From Acidobacteriota bacterium (GTDB lineage: Bacteria > Acidobacteriota > Terriglobia > Bryobacterales > Bryobacteraceae), in assembly GCA_016871155.1 (NCBI GenBank), contig VFZO01000020.1, positions 1-43,684 on the forward strand: a stretch of DNA of 43,684 bases, written 5' to 3'. How positions within the stretch are numbered: position 1 is the first letter of the stretch; each line of letters begins with the position of its first letter. This document shows positions 1-7,918 of this stretch, in pieces. Position numbers and translations under genes: made by a program. The notes under the pieces were generated by a model. That model did not search any database and had not been told where the DNA came from. It saw only the letters and a list, made by a program, of their open reading frames with translations.

Positions 1-155
1 CGCCGCCAGGCCCGCCCCCCGGAAATCCTCCTCCGCCGGTCGATTTCCCGCCTCCGTTCGAACCACCGAGCGAGGTTCCTGAGCCAGCGGCCTGGGTGAC
101 GCTGGGTCTTGGGCTCCTAGCCCTGGGTAATCACGTGTCACGGAAGAAAAATTAG
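1..155 (+). CDS. C-terminal fragment of a PEP-CTERM sorted surface/exopolysaccharide protein (5' end outside window)
   Basis: Reading frame 3 is open from the window edge to a TAG at 153-155. The visible 50 residues begin with a proline-rich linker (runs of PPP with G, N, V, D and F). They end in a textbook PEP-CTERM tripartite signal: VPEP at about codons 25-28 (from position 75), a hydrophobic stretch (AAWVTLGLGLLALG) and a short basic tail (SRKKN). In this family the tail directs the exported protein to an exosortase, which cleaves at the PEP motif; such proteins usually sit in the outer envelope or exopolysaccharide matrix. The catalytic or adhesive part lies upstream of the window, so its function cannot be called. 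The downstream gene begins only about 55 nt later on the same strand, but nothing shows a functional link. Confidence 0.85.
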   Translation, partial: PPGPPPGNPPPPVDFPPPFEPPSEVPEPAAWVTLGLGLLALGNHVSRKKN

Positions 156-209
156 CGATTTTCATTTGCGATTTTGAACGCTTGCGATACGCTATTGAGG
201 CGTATCTCT

Positions 210-836
210 ATGCCAGCGTCCCTTTCGGAGCGTCTCGGCTTTAATGCCCGGGAACGTGCCATCTTCCAAAAACTGACATCTCCTGAAAAAATTCAGCGCT
301 TCCTCGATGAGCAGATCTCCTACGATCCGGGTGAGAACTGCCGGTCTAATCGCCGCGTGCTTCGTGAGCGCCGGGGCCATTGCGTCGAGGGAGCGTTGCT
401 TGCCTCAACAGCGCTGCGGCTCAACGGCGAGCCTCCGCTATTGCTCGACATGGAGGCATCCAAGGACGATGATCACGTAGTCGCGCTGTTTCAGCGTTAC
501 GGCCTTTGGGGCGCGATCGGCAAGTCGAACTACGCCGGTCTGCGCTATCGCGAACCCGTTTACCGCACCGTACGCGAACTGGTGATGTCTTATTTCGAGC
601 ACTATTTCAACAAGCGCGGCGAGCGCAGCCTCCGCGGCTACTCCCGCCCGGTGAACATTCTTCGGTTCGACGGCACGCAGTGGCATGTTGACGAGGAGGA
701 TGTCTGGCACATCCCGGTGCATCTTGCCGAAGTCGCCCATACTCCATTGCTGCCGCGGAAGGTGGCACAGCGGCTGACGCGGCTCGACCGGCGTCTCCGC
801 GCGGCGAACGAGTTTGGAATGCGCCAGGCCGGTTAG
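210..836 (+). CDS. Transglutaminase-like cysteine peptidase-fold protein, function unknown
   Basis: A 208-residue soluble protein with no signal peptide or membrane segment. A Cys in RGHCVEGALLA followed about 35 residues later by a His in DDDHVVALF gives the Cys...His order of transglutaminase-like domains; a later Asp could complete a triad. The surrounding pattern (acidic residues before the His, then W-G-x-I-G-K) fits the small bacterial transglutaminase-like families without matching a named enzyme I recognise. The ATG at 210 is preferred because TTGAGG lies nine bases upstream (195-200). A TTG at 174 would add 12 residues but has no visible ribosome binding site. The gene converges on shc with a single base between the stop codons. 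Activity may be hydrolytic or absent. Confidence 0.7.
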   Translation: MPASLSERLGFNARERAIFQKLTSPEKIQRFLDEQISYDPGENCRSNRRVLRERRGHCVEGALLASTALRLNGEPPLLLDMEASKDDDHVVALFQRYGLWGAIGKSNYAGLRYREPVYRTVRELVMSYFEHYFNKRGERSLRGYSRPVNILRFDGTQWHVDEEDVWHIPVHLAEVAHTPLLPRKVAQRLTRLDRRLRAANEFGMRQAG

Positions 837-837
837 G

Positions 838-2802
838 TTATCGTCCGTAGAGGCCCAGTGCCCAGAGCGGGAAATAGTGCCGGTACATTGTGTACCGCAT
901 ATAGAATACGTTCGGGAATCCCGTGCCTGTCGCCAGTTCCTCCGGCCAGACTCCGCTGGCCGCCTGGGTGTCGAGCAGATATCGAACTCCTCGCTCCGCC
1001 TGCGGTGAGTCCTTGCGGCCGGTGACGTGAAGAGTCAGCAACGCCCACGCCGTCTGGGAGGGTGTCGATGGTGCACTCACAAACTCGTCCCGTTCGTAAC
1101 CCAGGCAACTTTCGCCCCAGCCGCCATCCGGGTTCTGCACCGATATTACCCAGTCTGCGGCGCGCCGGTAGGGGTTCGGATCGTTGTGGCCGCTCGAGCG
1201 CAGACCGCGCAGCGCCAGAAACGTCCCATATAAATAGTTCACCCCCCAACGGCCGTACCAGCTTCCGTTTTTCTCTTGGCGGTCGATCAGGTAGTGCATC
1301 GCGTCGCCGACGGAGGGGTCGGAGGCGGGCACGCCGCGCCGGGCTAATGCCTCCAGAACGCGGCCGGTTATGTCGGGACAGGTTGGGTCCAGCATCGCGT
1401 TGTGGTCGCTGAACGGAATCGAGTTCAACACGCCCCAATTGTTGTCGGCATCGAAAGCCGCGTATCCGCCGTCGCGCGACTGCATGCCTTTCAGCCATGC
1501 GATCACCCGCGCCTCTACGACGCGCTGACGCTCCGGGTCGGACGCTTCGCAGTGCTCGAGGCCGAGCAGCACCATGGCCGTGTCGTCGATATCGGGATAG
1601 TGTTCGTTGGCGAACTCGAAGGCCCATCCCGAGGGGTGCAGGTGGGGACGCTTCACGGCCCAGTCACCTCGCCGGCGGATCTCACGGTCCAAGAGCCAAT
1701 CGGCGGCCTTGCGCAGGGAGTCCGCGTCCGGCGTTCCACCCTCAGCCAGGCAAAATGCCGAATACGCAGTGTCCCACACCGGCGAAAAGCAGGGCTGAAA
1801 ATACAGCTCGTTTTCCGTCTCGGTGATCAGCCGCTCGAACTGCGCACGGGCTTCGATGAAGTCCGGATGGTCGGCCGGATATCCGAGCGCTTCCATGGCC
1901 ATGATGGAGTACTGCATGGCCGGGTAGATCGCGCCTAGCCCATCGCAGTTCCGGCACCGCTCCAGCATCCAGCGCTCCGCCTGGCGAATGGCCGCGATTC
2001 GTGCGTCCCGGTGTCCACGGCGCTCCCAAAACTTCAATAGCTTATCGACCTGATGGAACAGCGTGGACAGGAAACGGTCCCGCTTCGGCAGCCCGAGAGT
2101 CTTCTCCGGATGAATGAGTTCGTCGAGGCTCAGACCGTCCGGCGCGGGCCGGACTCCGCCGATCGCCTGAACGAGTGAGAGCGGCACGACGATGGCCCGC
2201 GTCCACGACGCCATTTCATAGAGCACTCCGCCCATGTACAGCGTCCCGCCGGGCAACAGGACCAACTCGGGCGGGATCGTCGGCACGTACCGGCGCGGAT
2301 AGAGGCCGAAGAGGCTTAGGTTGATCTTGGTGTAGCTATTACAGGCTTGCAGACCGCCTAGTTCCAGAATCCGCAGCCGTGCCCGCCGCAACGGTTCCGA
2401 GTCCGCCGAGTAACCGCAGAGCCGGAGGGCCGTGTAGGCCTTGACCGTCGAATTGATATCGGCCGGGCCGCCCGGAAAGATCCACCAGCCTCCGTCGGAC
2501 ATCTGCTGCGACAGGATGCGGTTACATACTTTTTCCAGCCGCCGGCGGGACGGCGGGCTCCAAACGCCATGGGCCGGGGGGTGGAGCCAAAGCTCGAGAA
2601 GAACGTAGTCGGCTTCGAGAGAAACGTCGGCCAGCAGTTCACCGCACCAATAGCCGGACGGCTGTTGCAGGCCGAGAAGCGCAACTGAGGAGCGTTCCGC
2701 CGCCCGCCGCGCCGCCGCCCGCAGCGCCTGCCGCTCGTTTATCATCTGTGCCGCCGAGGGCTGCCGTTGGCCAGAACGCGAAAACGGATAGGTTGCGCTC
2801 AT
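838..2802 (-). CDS. shc: Squalene-hopene cyclase
   Basis: A 654-residue monotopic membrane enzyme that cyclises squalene to hopene/hopanol in the cytoplasmic membrane; normal family length is about 620-720. The catalytic acid motif DIDD (DxDD) is at residues 404-407. At least six QW-type repeats are visible (near residues 46, 100, 441, 509, 556 and 613, e.g. QNPDGGWGES), which stabilise the alpha/alpha-barrels. A conserved SAPSTPSQTAWALLTL segment lies near residue 576. The start is ATG 2802; an in-frame ATG at 2745 is an alternative, and neither has a strong Shine-Dalgarno. The gene stands alone: no hpn/squalene-synthesis genes (hpnCDE) are adjacent, so squalene must come from elsewhere in the genome. 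It is convergent with the transglutaminase-like gene and divergent from the transglycosylase gene. Confidence is very high. Confidence 0.97.
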   Translation of the reverse strand: MSATYPFSRSGQRQPSAAQMINERQALRAAARRAAERSSVALLGLQQPSGYWCGELLADVSLEADYVLLELWLHPPAHGVWSPPSRRRLEKVCNRILSQQMSDGGWWIFPGGPADINSTVKAYTALRLCGYSADSEPLRRARLRILELGGLQACNSYTKINLSLFGLYPRRYVPTIPPELVLLPGGTLYMGGVLYEMASWTRAIVVPLSLVQAIGGVRPAPDGLSLDELIHPEKTLGLPKRDRFLSTLFHQVDKLLKFWERRGHRDARIAAIRQAERWMLERCRNCDGLGAIYPAMQYSIMAMEALGYPADHPDFIEARAQFERLITETENELYFQPCFSPVWDTAYSAFCLAEGGTPDADSLRKAADWLLDREIRRRGDWAVKRPHLHPSGWAFEFANEHYPDIDDTAMVLLGLEHCEASDPERQRVVEARVIAWLKGMQSRDGGYAAFDADNNWGVLNSIPFSDHNAMLDPTCPDITGRVLEALARRGVPASDPSVGDAMHYLIDRQEKNGSWYGRWGVNYLYGTFLALRGLRSSGHNDPNPYRRAADWVISVQNPDGGWGESCLGYERDEFVSAPSTPSQTAWALLTLHVTGRKDSPQAERGVRYLLDTQAASGVWPEELATGTGFPNVFYMRYTMYRHYFPLWALGLYGR

Positions 2803-2889
2803 CGGGTCAAACTTCTAGCATACCCGGCTTACACGATTCCGGAAAAATCCTATCTCAAGAATTGCTCAAACTGCCCGATATGTTGAGGG

Positions 2890-3513
2890 ATGGGCAAGAG
2901 AATCGTAGCAGGGATGCTCGCGATGGTGGTGGTTTGGGCACAGGATGTTGTCACGAAGGGAAAAGAACCGCCACCGCCCACTCGCGTCCTGCATAGCCTG
3001 GAGGCGCAACGCCAGAGTATCGACAAACAGTGGGAGGCGGCCCGGAAGCAGCATCCCGGTTTCTTTGACCGGCTTCCGCCGGCCTCCTCCCCTCTCCCGC
3101 CGGATTGCGACTCCGTCAAACCCGGCGAAATCAAGTCGATCATCGACCGGGAGTCGAAGAAGCGCAGCCTGGACTCCAAACTTGTCCAAGCCGTTATTGA
3201 AGCCGAATCCGCCTACGTCCCCTGCGCCGTTTCACCGGCTGGAGCGCTTGGGTTGATGCAGCTGATGCCGGCTACGGCCGAGGAACTAAACGTGGCCGAT
3301 CCGTTCGACGCGGCTCAGAACGTCGCCGCCGGTACGGAGTACTTGAAAATGATGCTCGACAGGTACGGTGGCGACCTCGGCAAAGCCCTAGCCGCCTACA
3401 ACGCCGGCCCGGCCAAGGTGGACGCCGCAAAGGGGATCCCGTCCATTCCCGAAACCCAGGCCTACGTCAAGAAGATCCTCACGAAACTGGAGCCGCCCAG
3501 TAAGATCGAGTAG
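2890..3513 (+). CDS. Secreted lytic transglycosylase (SLT, goose-lysozyme-like fold)
   Basis: A 207-residue protein with a short N-terminal signal (MGKR followed by a hydrophobic stretch to about residue 17, cleavage probably after VWA). Residues 80-200 form an SLT domain: catalytic Glu106 in the IEAES motif, GALGLMQLMPATA at 118-130 and AYNAGP at 169-174, all hallmark motifs of family 1 lytic transglycosylases. It would cleave peptidoglycan between MurNAc and GlcNAc with 1,6-anhydro-MurNAc formation in the periplasm. The start at 2890 keeps the positively charged n-region; the TGAGGG just upstream is too close to be a convincing ribosome binding site, and ATG 2914 would lose the charge. The 87-bp interval to shc must carry two divergent promoters. 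The next gene starts on the base after the stop codon, implying coupled translation. Confidence 0.92.
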   Translation: MGKRIVAGMLAMVVVWAQDVVTKGKEPPPPTRVLHSLEAQRQSIDKQWEAARKQHPGFFDRLPPASSPLPPDCDSVKPGEIKSIIDRESKKRSLDSKLVQAVIEAESAYVPCAVSPAGALGLMQLMPATAEELNVADPFDAAQNVAAGTEYLKMMLDRYGGDLGKALAAYNAGPAKVDAAKGIPSIPETQAYVKKILTKLEPPSKIE

Positions 3514-4266
3514 ATGGTCCTGTTTTTCGGCCTGCTGTTCCAATTGGCCCAAAATCCCTCGCCCATGACCGAAACCACCCGGGCGCATACCCGTGTCGCT
3601 CTCCAGGCTCAGCCCGGGCGAACGCATGGACGCGCCGTGACCTTTGGCCGGCCCAAGCCGAACAGTCCGGTCATCGTACACTTTCACGGCGCCGAATGGC
3701 TTCCCCGCCAAGCGGCCCGAGCCGTGCACAAGAACGTCACGGCTGTCGCGATCCAGCTTGGATCCGGCTCCTCCGTCTACGAGACGGCGTTTGCCTCGAG
3801 ATCGGACTTCGAGGCGCTGCTGGCCGAAGCGGAAGCCGCCAACCGGCCCGTCACGCTCTCTGCGTTCTCGGCCGGCTATGGCGCGATTCGCGCTATCCTT
3901 CGTCACTCCCCCGAACGAATTTCCACGGTGATTCTCGTCGATGCACTCCACGCAGGGCATGAGTCGAAATCGGAGGATCTCCAACCCTTCGTCGCGTTTG
4001 CGCGACGGCCGGATCGCCGTCTGCTCATCACGCACTCAGAGATTTTTCCCGGCACCTACGCCTCGACATCGGAAACCGCCGATTGGCTCGCCGCCCAACT
4101 CGGGGTTCCGCGAAAAGCCGTCCTGAAGTGGGGTCCTCACGGCATGCAACAGATCGCTGAGGCGCGCCGCGGGAAATTCCGCATACTCAGCTTCGCTGGC
4201 AATTCGGCACCCGACCACGTCGACCACTTTCACGCCATCGAAACGTGGTTTCGTCTTGCCCGGTAA
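3514..4266 (+). CDS. Exported alpha/beta-hydrolase-fold protein
   Basis: A 250-residue protein starting directly after the TAG of the transglycosylase (TAG-ATG, no gap). A short hydrophobic N-terminus (MVLFFGLLFQLAQ) suggests export. The fold is alpha/beta hydrolase: an early strand plus oxyanion region (VIVHFHGAEW, 52-62), a nucleophile elbow LSAFSAGYG with Ser119, an acid candidate Asp143 in VILVDALHAG, and a C-terminal His cluster (DHVDHFH, about 234-240) for the catalytic base. The elbow is S-x-S-x-G rather than G-x-S-x-G, as seen in some esterase-like families. The substrate is unknown. Coupling with a peptidoglycan-cleaving enzyme makes cell-wall or surface polymer de-esterification a reasonable but unproven idea. 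The gene converges on the FAH-family gene. Confidence 0.7.
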   Translation: MVLFFGLLFQLAQNPSPMTETTRAHTRVALQAQPGRTHGRAVTFGRPKPNSPVIVHFHGAEWLPRQAARAVHKNVTAVAIQLGSGSSVYETAFASRSDFEALLAEAEAANRPVTLSAFSAGYGAIRAILRHSPERISTVILVDALHAGHESKSEDLQPFVAFARRPDRRLLITHSEIFPGTYASTSETADWLAAQLGVPRKAVLKWGPHGMQQIAEARRGKFRILSFAGNSAPDHVDHFHAIETWFRLAR

Positions 4267-4275
4267 CCCGCGAAG

Positions 4276-5124
4276 CTAAACGATCGCGCAGGGGTTCGAC
4301 AGCTCGCCGATACCGGTCGCGGAAATCGTGCACACGTCGCCGGCTGCCAGGGCCGATTCCTGCGTGACGATGATTCCCGTGCCCGTCAACAACACCGAGC
4401 CACATGGAACTGGGTTCGACTGCAACAGGTACTCGATCAACTGATCGATCTTCCGTCCCAGGCGCCCCGTCGACGTCTTGCCCTCGAAGGTCGTCTTATC
4501 GCCCCGCTTGATCACGCACGTCATGTCGAGCGAATACGGGTCGGTGATCTCGTCGGCCGTCACCATGACCGGGCCGAGCGAGCAGCAGGCCGTGTAGACC
4601 TTCGATTGCGGAAGGTACAGTGGATTCTCCCGTTCGATATCCCAGGCCGATACGTCGTTGGCAATTGTGTATCCGACCACCCGTCCCTTGCTGCCCAACA
4701 CAACGCCGAGTTCCGGTTCCGGGGCCGTGAACGTTGAATCCGAGCGGATGCCGATCGGCGCTCCAGTGCCCACGCACACCCGGGACGTGCCTTTGAAGAA
4801 GATCTCCGGCCGGTGCGCCGGGTTGTACACGTAGAAGTAGAACCCCTCCCGTGTGTTGTGCTCGCCATCGCGAAAACTGGCGCTCATTTCATACGTGCAG
4901 CCGCAGGCCCACACCTCCTTCGGCGCGAGGGGGATTAACGGCGCGGCCCCGTCGGCCAAGCCCGCCGAGGCCATCGACTTTGCCAGCTTCGGCAGGTCGG
5001 TGCTCTCCACCTCCGCTCGACGAATCAGGTCGTACAGCGTATGACCTGGGATTGGGCGCGCGGATCCGTTCTCGAAAATCGCCGCCGTTACTTCGTTGTT
5101 CCACTTAATTTGTCCGAGTCGCAT
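4276..5124 (-). CDS. Fumarylacetoacetate hydrolase-family protein, probable 2-keto-3-deoxy-sugar-acid dehydratase (AraD1-like)
   Basis: A 282-residue cytosolic protein. The C-terminal half is an FAH catalytic domain with metal ligands Glu136 and Glu138 in APEPELGVVLG, Asp157 in ANDVSAWD and a Lys at about 175. The N-terminal 70 residues form the small alpha/beta domain seen in the AraD1/KdaD subgroup rather than in fumarylacetoacetase itself. It starts 3 nt after the stop of an aldehyde dehydrogenase, so the two are certainly cotranscribed. That pairing fits the last two steps of non-phosphorylative pentose or hexaric-acid oxidation: dehydration of a 2-keto-3-deoxy (or 2-keto-3-deoxy-oxo) acid to 2-oxoglutarate semialdehyde, then oxidation to 2-oxoglutarate. 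A general FAH-type hydrolase or decarboxylase of an aromatic route is the main alternative. Confidence 0.82.
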   Translation of the reverse strand: MRLGQIKWNNEVTAAIFENGSARPIPGHTLYDLIRRAEVESTDLPKLAKSMASAGLADGAAPLIPLAPKEVWACGCTYEMSASFRDGEHNTREGFYFYVYNPAHRPEIFFKGTSRVCVGTGAPIGIRSDSTFTAPEPELGVVLGSKGRVVGYTIANDVSAWDIERENPLYLPQSKVYTACCSLGPVMVTADEITDPYSLDMTCVIKRGDKTTFEGKTSTGRLGRKIDQLIEYLLQSNPVPCGSVLLTGTGIIVTQESALAAGDVCTISATGIGELSNPCAIV

Positions 5125-5127
5125 GAG

Positions 5128-6570
5128 TTAGTACTTGAGATAAACCGTCTTGTAGTCGCTGTAGAAATCGAGTGCCGCCGGGCCCTGCTCTTTCGGGCCG
5201 AAGCTGGAGTCCTTGGTGCCGCCGAACGGGAGCTGGTATTCGACGCCGGCGCTCGGCAGATTCACCGTCAACAGGCCCGCCTCCGCGCCGTAGATGAATT
5301 CGAACACGCGAGACAGGTTGGACGTCTGTACGGACGCCGAAAGCCCAAACGGAATGTTGTTGGCGATGCGCATCGCGTCCGCGAAATCTCTCGCCTTCAT
5401 CACCGCCAGCACAGGTCCGAAGACCTCCTCCTGCGCCAGGCGCATGTTCTCGGTCACGCCAGCGAAGATCGCCGGCTCGACGAAGTAGCCTTTGTCGTAG
5501 TCGCCGCCTGTCAGTTGGTTGCCGCCGCAAACCAACCGGGCACCGTCCTCCTTGCCAATTGCGATGTAGCGCAGGTTGGTTTCCAACTGGCCTTGATCCA
5601 CGGCCGGTCCGATATCGATGCCTGGCTGCATGCCGTCGCCGACTTTCAGCTTCTTTGTCCGCTCGACCAGCGCCTCCACAAACTGGTCGTAGATCGACTC
5701 CTCGACGATGGCGCGGCTGGTTGCCGTGCACTTCTGGCCAGTCGAAAAGAAGGCCGCATTCACGACGTTTTCGACGGCCGCCTTGAAGTCGCAATCGCCG
5801 AGCACTATCGTCGGATTCTTGCCGCCCATTTCCAACTGAATCCGCAGCCGCCGCTTAGACGCTTCGTTGTGCAGCCAGTTGCCGATCTCGCAGGAGCCAG
5901 TGAAGGAAATCGCCCTCACCGGTTTGGCGTTGACCATCGCAGCGCCAATCTCGCCGCCCGAGCCGGCGATGTAGTTCACAACGCCCTTCGGGATTCCAGC
6001 TTCGTGGCAGGCTTCGACGATGCGCCACGAACTCATTGGCGATACCGACGCCGGCTTCACCAGCACAGTGTTGCCGCAGACTAGGGCGGGCGCCAGCTTC
6101 CACGCCGGAATTGCGATCGGGAAGTTCCACGGGTTGATTTGCGCAACGACGCCGATGGGCTTTCGCATTGCAAACATGTGGACGCGGTCGCGCTCGCTGG
6201 GCACCAGGTGCCCGGGCAGCCGCGAGCCTTCGCTGCCGAAGTAGCGGAAGATGTTGATGGCGCGGCGAACTTCTCCTTTGGCTTCCGGAAGCGTCTTGCC
6301 CTCCTCCCGGGTCATCTCTGCGCCCAGTTGATCGAACTTTTTCTCCAGAATATCGGCGACCTTGAACAAAAAGTTGCCGCGGGCGGGCCCAGGCGTGGCG
6401 GCCCAACCAGCGAAGGCGGCCTGCGCCGCGCCGGCCGCGCGCTCTACGCCGGCGGCGCTGCCCTTCACGAAAAGTCCAACCACTTCCTCCTTGTTGGCGG
6501 GGTTGCGATTTTCAAACGTTGGGCCGTCGACCCATTCACCGTCAATGTAATTACGAAAAACTTCCGGCAT
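5128..6570 (-). CDS. NAD(P)-dependent aldehyde dehydrogenase, probable 2-oxoglutarate-semialdehyde (2,5-dioxopentanoate) dehydrogenase
   Basis: A 480-residue ALDH superfamily enzyme of full length. Landmarks: Asn149 in NPWNFPIAIP (oxyanion), Glu247 in QLEMGGKNP (general base) and catalytic Cys281 in GQKCTATSR; the GSCEIG loop at 225-230 is the cofactor-binding turn. Start ATG 6570 has AAGGAT a few bases upstream. The subfamily assignment rests on overall resemblance to sugar-acid pathway ALDHs and above all on the FAH-family dehydratase encoded 3 nt downstream; together they would produce 2-oxoglutarate for the TCA cycle. It lies 35 nt after lemA on the same strand, so it may be read from the same transcript although the roles look unrelated. 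Succinate semialdehyde or other aldehydes remain possible substrates. Confidence 0.88.
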   Translation of the reverse strand: MPEVFRNYIDGEWVDGPTFENRNPANKEEVVGLFVKGSAAGVERAAGAAQAAFAGWAATPGPARGNFLFKVADILEKKFDQLGAEMTREEGKTLPEAKGEVRRAINIFRYFGSEGSRLPGHLVPSERDRVHMFAMRKPIGVVAQINPWNFPIAIPAWKLAPALVCGNTVLVKPASVSPMSSWRIVEACHEAGIPKGVVNYIAGSGGEIGAAMVNAKPVRAISFTGSCEIGNWLHNEASKRRLRIQLEMGGKNPTIVLGDCDFKAAVENVVNAAFFSTGQKCTATSRAIVEESIYDQFVEALVERTKKLKVGDGMQPGIDIGPAVDQGQLETNLRYIAIGKEDGARLVCGGNQLTGGDYDKGYFVEPAIFAGVTENMRLAQEEVFGPVLAVMKARDFADAMRIANNIPFGLSASVQTSNLSRVFEFIYGAEAGLLTVNLPSAGVEYQLPFGGTKDSSFGPKEQGPAALDFYSDYKTVYLKY

Positions 6571-6605
6571 GAAGATCCTTGATGGAATGAATTGTTTCGG
6601 GGGAG

Positions 6606-7187
6606 CTACTTCTTGGTGTTGCTGAAATCTACTTTGGGCGCCTGGCGGGAGACCGGGTCGGTCTTGAAGTAGGCATCGTTTCGTTGGAAACCGAAGATGC
6701 TGGCGGCAATGTTCTGCGGGAACAGTTCAATGCTCGTGTTGTACTTCTGAACAGCTTCATTATACTTCCGCCGTTCCACCGCGATGCGGTTTTCCGTGCC
6801 CGCTAGCTCGTCTTGCAGCCGAAGAAAATTTTCATTCGACTTCAACTGCGGATACTGTTCGGCGATGACCAGAAGACGGGAGAGAGCGCCGTCCAACTGT
6901 GTGTTGGCCTCGATTTTTTCCGAAGGCGTGCGGGCGCCCGCGAGCGCGGACCGGGCGTTGGCGATATTTGTGAAGACGTCCTTTTCCTGTGTGGCGAAAC
7001 CTTTCACCGTTTCCACCAGATTGGGAATCAACTCGGCGCGGCGCAGTAAAACGACATCCACCTGCGCGAATGCTCCCTGGATCGCCTCCCGCTGCACGAC
7101 GAGATCGTTTCGCGTTCCCACCATCTGAGAGCCGGCAATGATCCCGATCAGCAGCAGGACGCCAGCGACGATAAGACCTGTTTTCAT
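6606..7187 (-). CDS. lemA: LemA family membrane protein
   Basis: A 193-residue protein with one N-terminal transmembrane helix (about residues 4-21) followed by a long helical domain. It contains the LemA signatures LVVQREAIQGAFAQVDVVLLRRAELIPNLV (seen as two shorter blocks) and, later, NEAVQKYNTSIELFPQ with an FGFQ segment before the C-terminus. LemA proteins are four-helix-bundle envelope proteins of uncertain biochemical role, very often encoded with TPM-domain (YgcG-like) proteins, as here. The ATG overlaps the preceding stop as ATGA, and AGAGGTG sits just upstream. It is the fourth gene of the M16-TPM-NTase-LemA unit. Confidence 0.92.
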   Translation of the reverse strand: MKTGLIVAGVLLLIGIIAGSQMVGTRNDLVVQREAIQGAFAQVDVVLLRRAELIPNLVETVKGFATQEKDVFTNIANARSALAGARTPSEKIEANTQLDGALSRLLVIAEQYPQLKSNENFLRLQDELAGTENRIAVERRKYNEAVQKYNTSIELFPQNIAASIFGFQRNDAYFKTDPVSRQAPKVDFSNTKK

Positions 7188-7918
7188 AGTTCACCTCTTT
7201 TGGATAGCCGGTCCACGGCGGACGTAAGCGCTTCAATTTGCAGCAGATACTCGTCAAGCAAGGTATGCGGGTCCAACTGCCGCGCGCTTACCGAGCCCGA
7301 GCGCAGATCCAACAAAGTATAAAACGGCTCGCCCTGAATTCCGAAATGCACCGCGCAGGCCGCGATAGCTTCCCTCTTGACCATGGGCGCCTCCAGGCCG
7401 TGCAGCCGCAGTACGTGCCGGGATAAGTTCCCGAACGTGGAAACGGAATCGGCCAGCAGGCGAAGCAGTGTCGACTTGTCGCCAAAGACCCCAGCGGACT
7501 TTTGACGGAGGCGCAAGAGCTTGGATCGCAACTCGTGCTCTACCTGCCCGCGATAGTAACGGTCGTCGATGCGCCGGTTGCCCATCAGGTCTTCGCCCGC
7601 CAGGACCCGATGGCAATCGGCGATGTCGTGAAACTCAATTGGAAACGCATCCGTGGCGTTGTGGAACTCCTCTTCGCTCAACAGCAGCGGCGCCGGATTG
7701 TCCAACGAATGCCACCACGCGAACAGGCCTTCGGCCGCGCGCAATTCCTTGGCCGACACGCGGCGCAGAACGCACAGCACGTTCAGGTCGCTGAACTTTG
7801 CGTGGACTTCGCCGGTAGCGCCAGAGCCGTAAAGCACCGCCATCCGCAAGTCGTCGCCAAACGTCTTCCGCAGCCGGGCGGTTAACTCCTCCAGACGTTT
7901 TGTTATCTCACCAGTCAC
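7184..7918 (-). CDS. Nucleotidyltransferase-fold protein with an incomplete catalytic motif
   Basis: A 244-residue protein from a GTG at 7918. That start is chosen because a perfect GGAGGAGG lies 8 nt upstream and the frame upstream of it is only the shadow of the glycine-rich tail of the TPM gene; the ATG at 7990 lies deep in that gene. An N-terminal polymerase-beta-like NTase motif is visible: GSG at 31-33, then SDLN at 43-46, where the canonical motif would be D-x-D. The second carboxylate is therefore Asn (N46). A later FPIEFHD segment could supply an acid residue. The remaining 150 residues are helical and resemble the C-terminal part of NTase-domain proteins of unknown function. The gene overlaps the TPM gene by 11 nt and lemA by 4 nt, so translation is coupled. 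The function is unknown; it could be an inactive nucleotide-binding or regulatory domain. Confidence 0.7.
   Translation of the reverse strand: MTGEITKRLEELTARLRKTFGDDLRMAVLYGSGATGEVHAKFSDLNVLCVLRRVSAKELRAAEGLFAWWHSLDNPAPLLLSEEEFHNATDAFPIEFHDIADCHRVLAGEDLMGNRRIDDRYYRGQVEHELRSKLLRLRQKSAGVFGDKSTLLRLLADSVSTFGNLSRHVLRLHGLEAPMVKREAIAACAVHFGIQGEPFYTLLDLRSGSVSARQLDPHTLLDEYLLQIEALTSAVDRLSKRGEL

Noticed and set aside
5041-6084. A 347-codon plus-strand frame opposite the aldehyde dehydrogenase gene
   Set aside because: The minus-strand gene has full catalytic motifs; the antisense product has no recognisable motif and starts inside the FAH gene.
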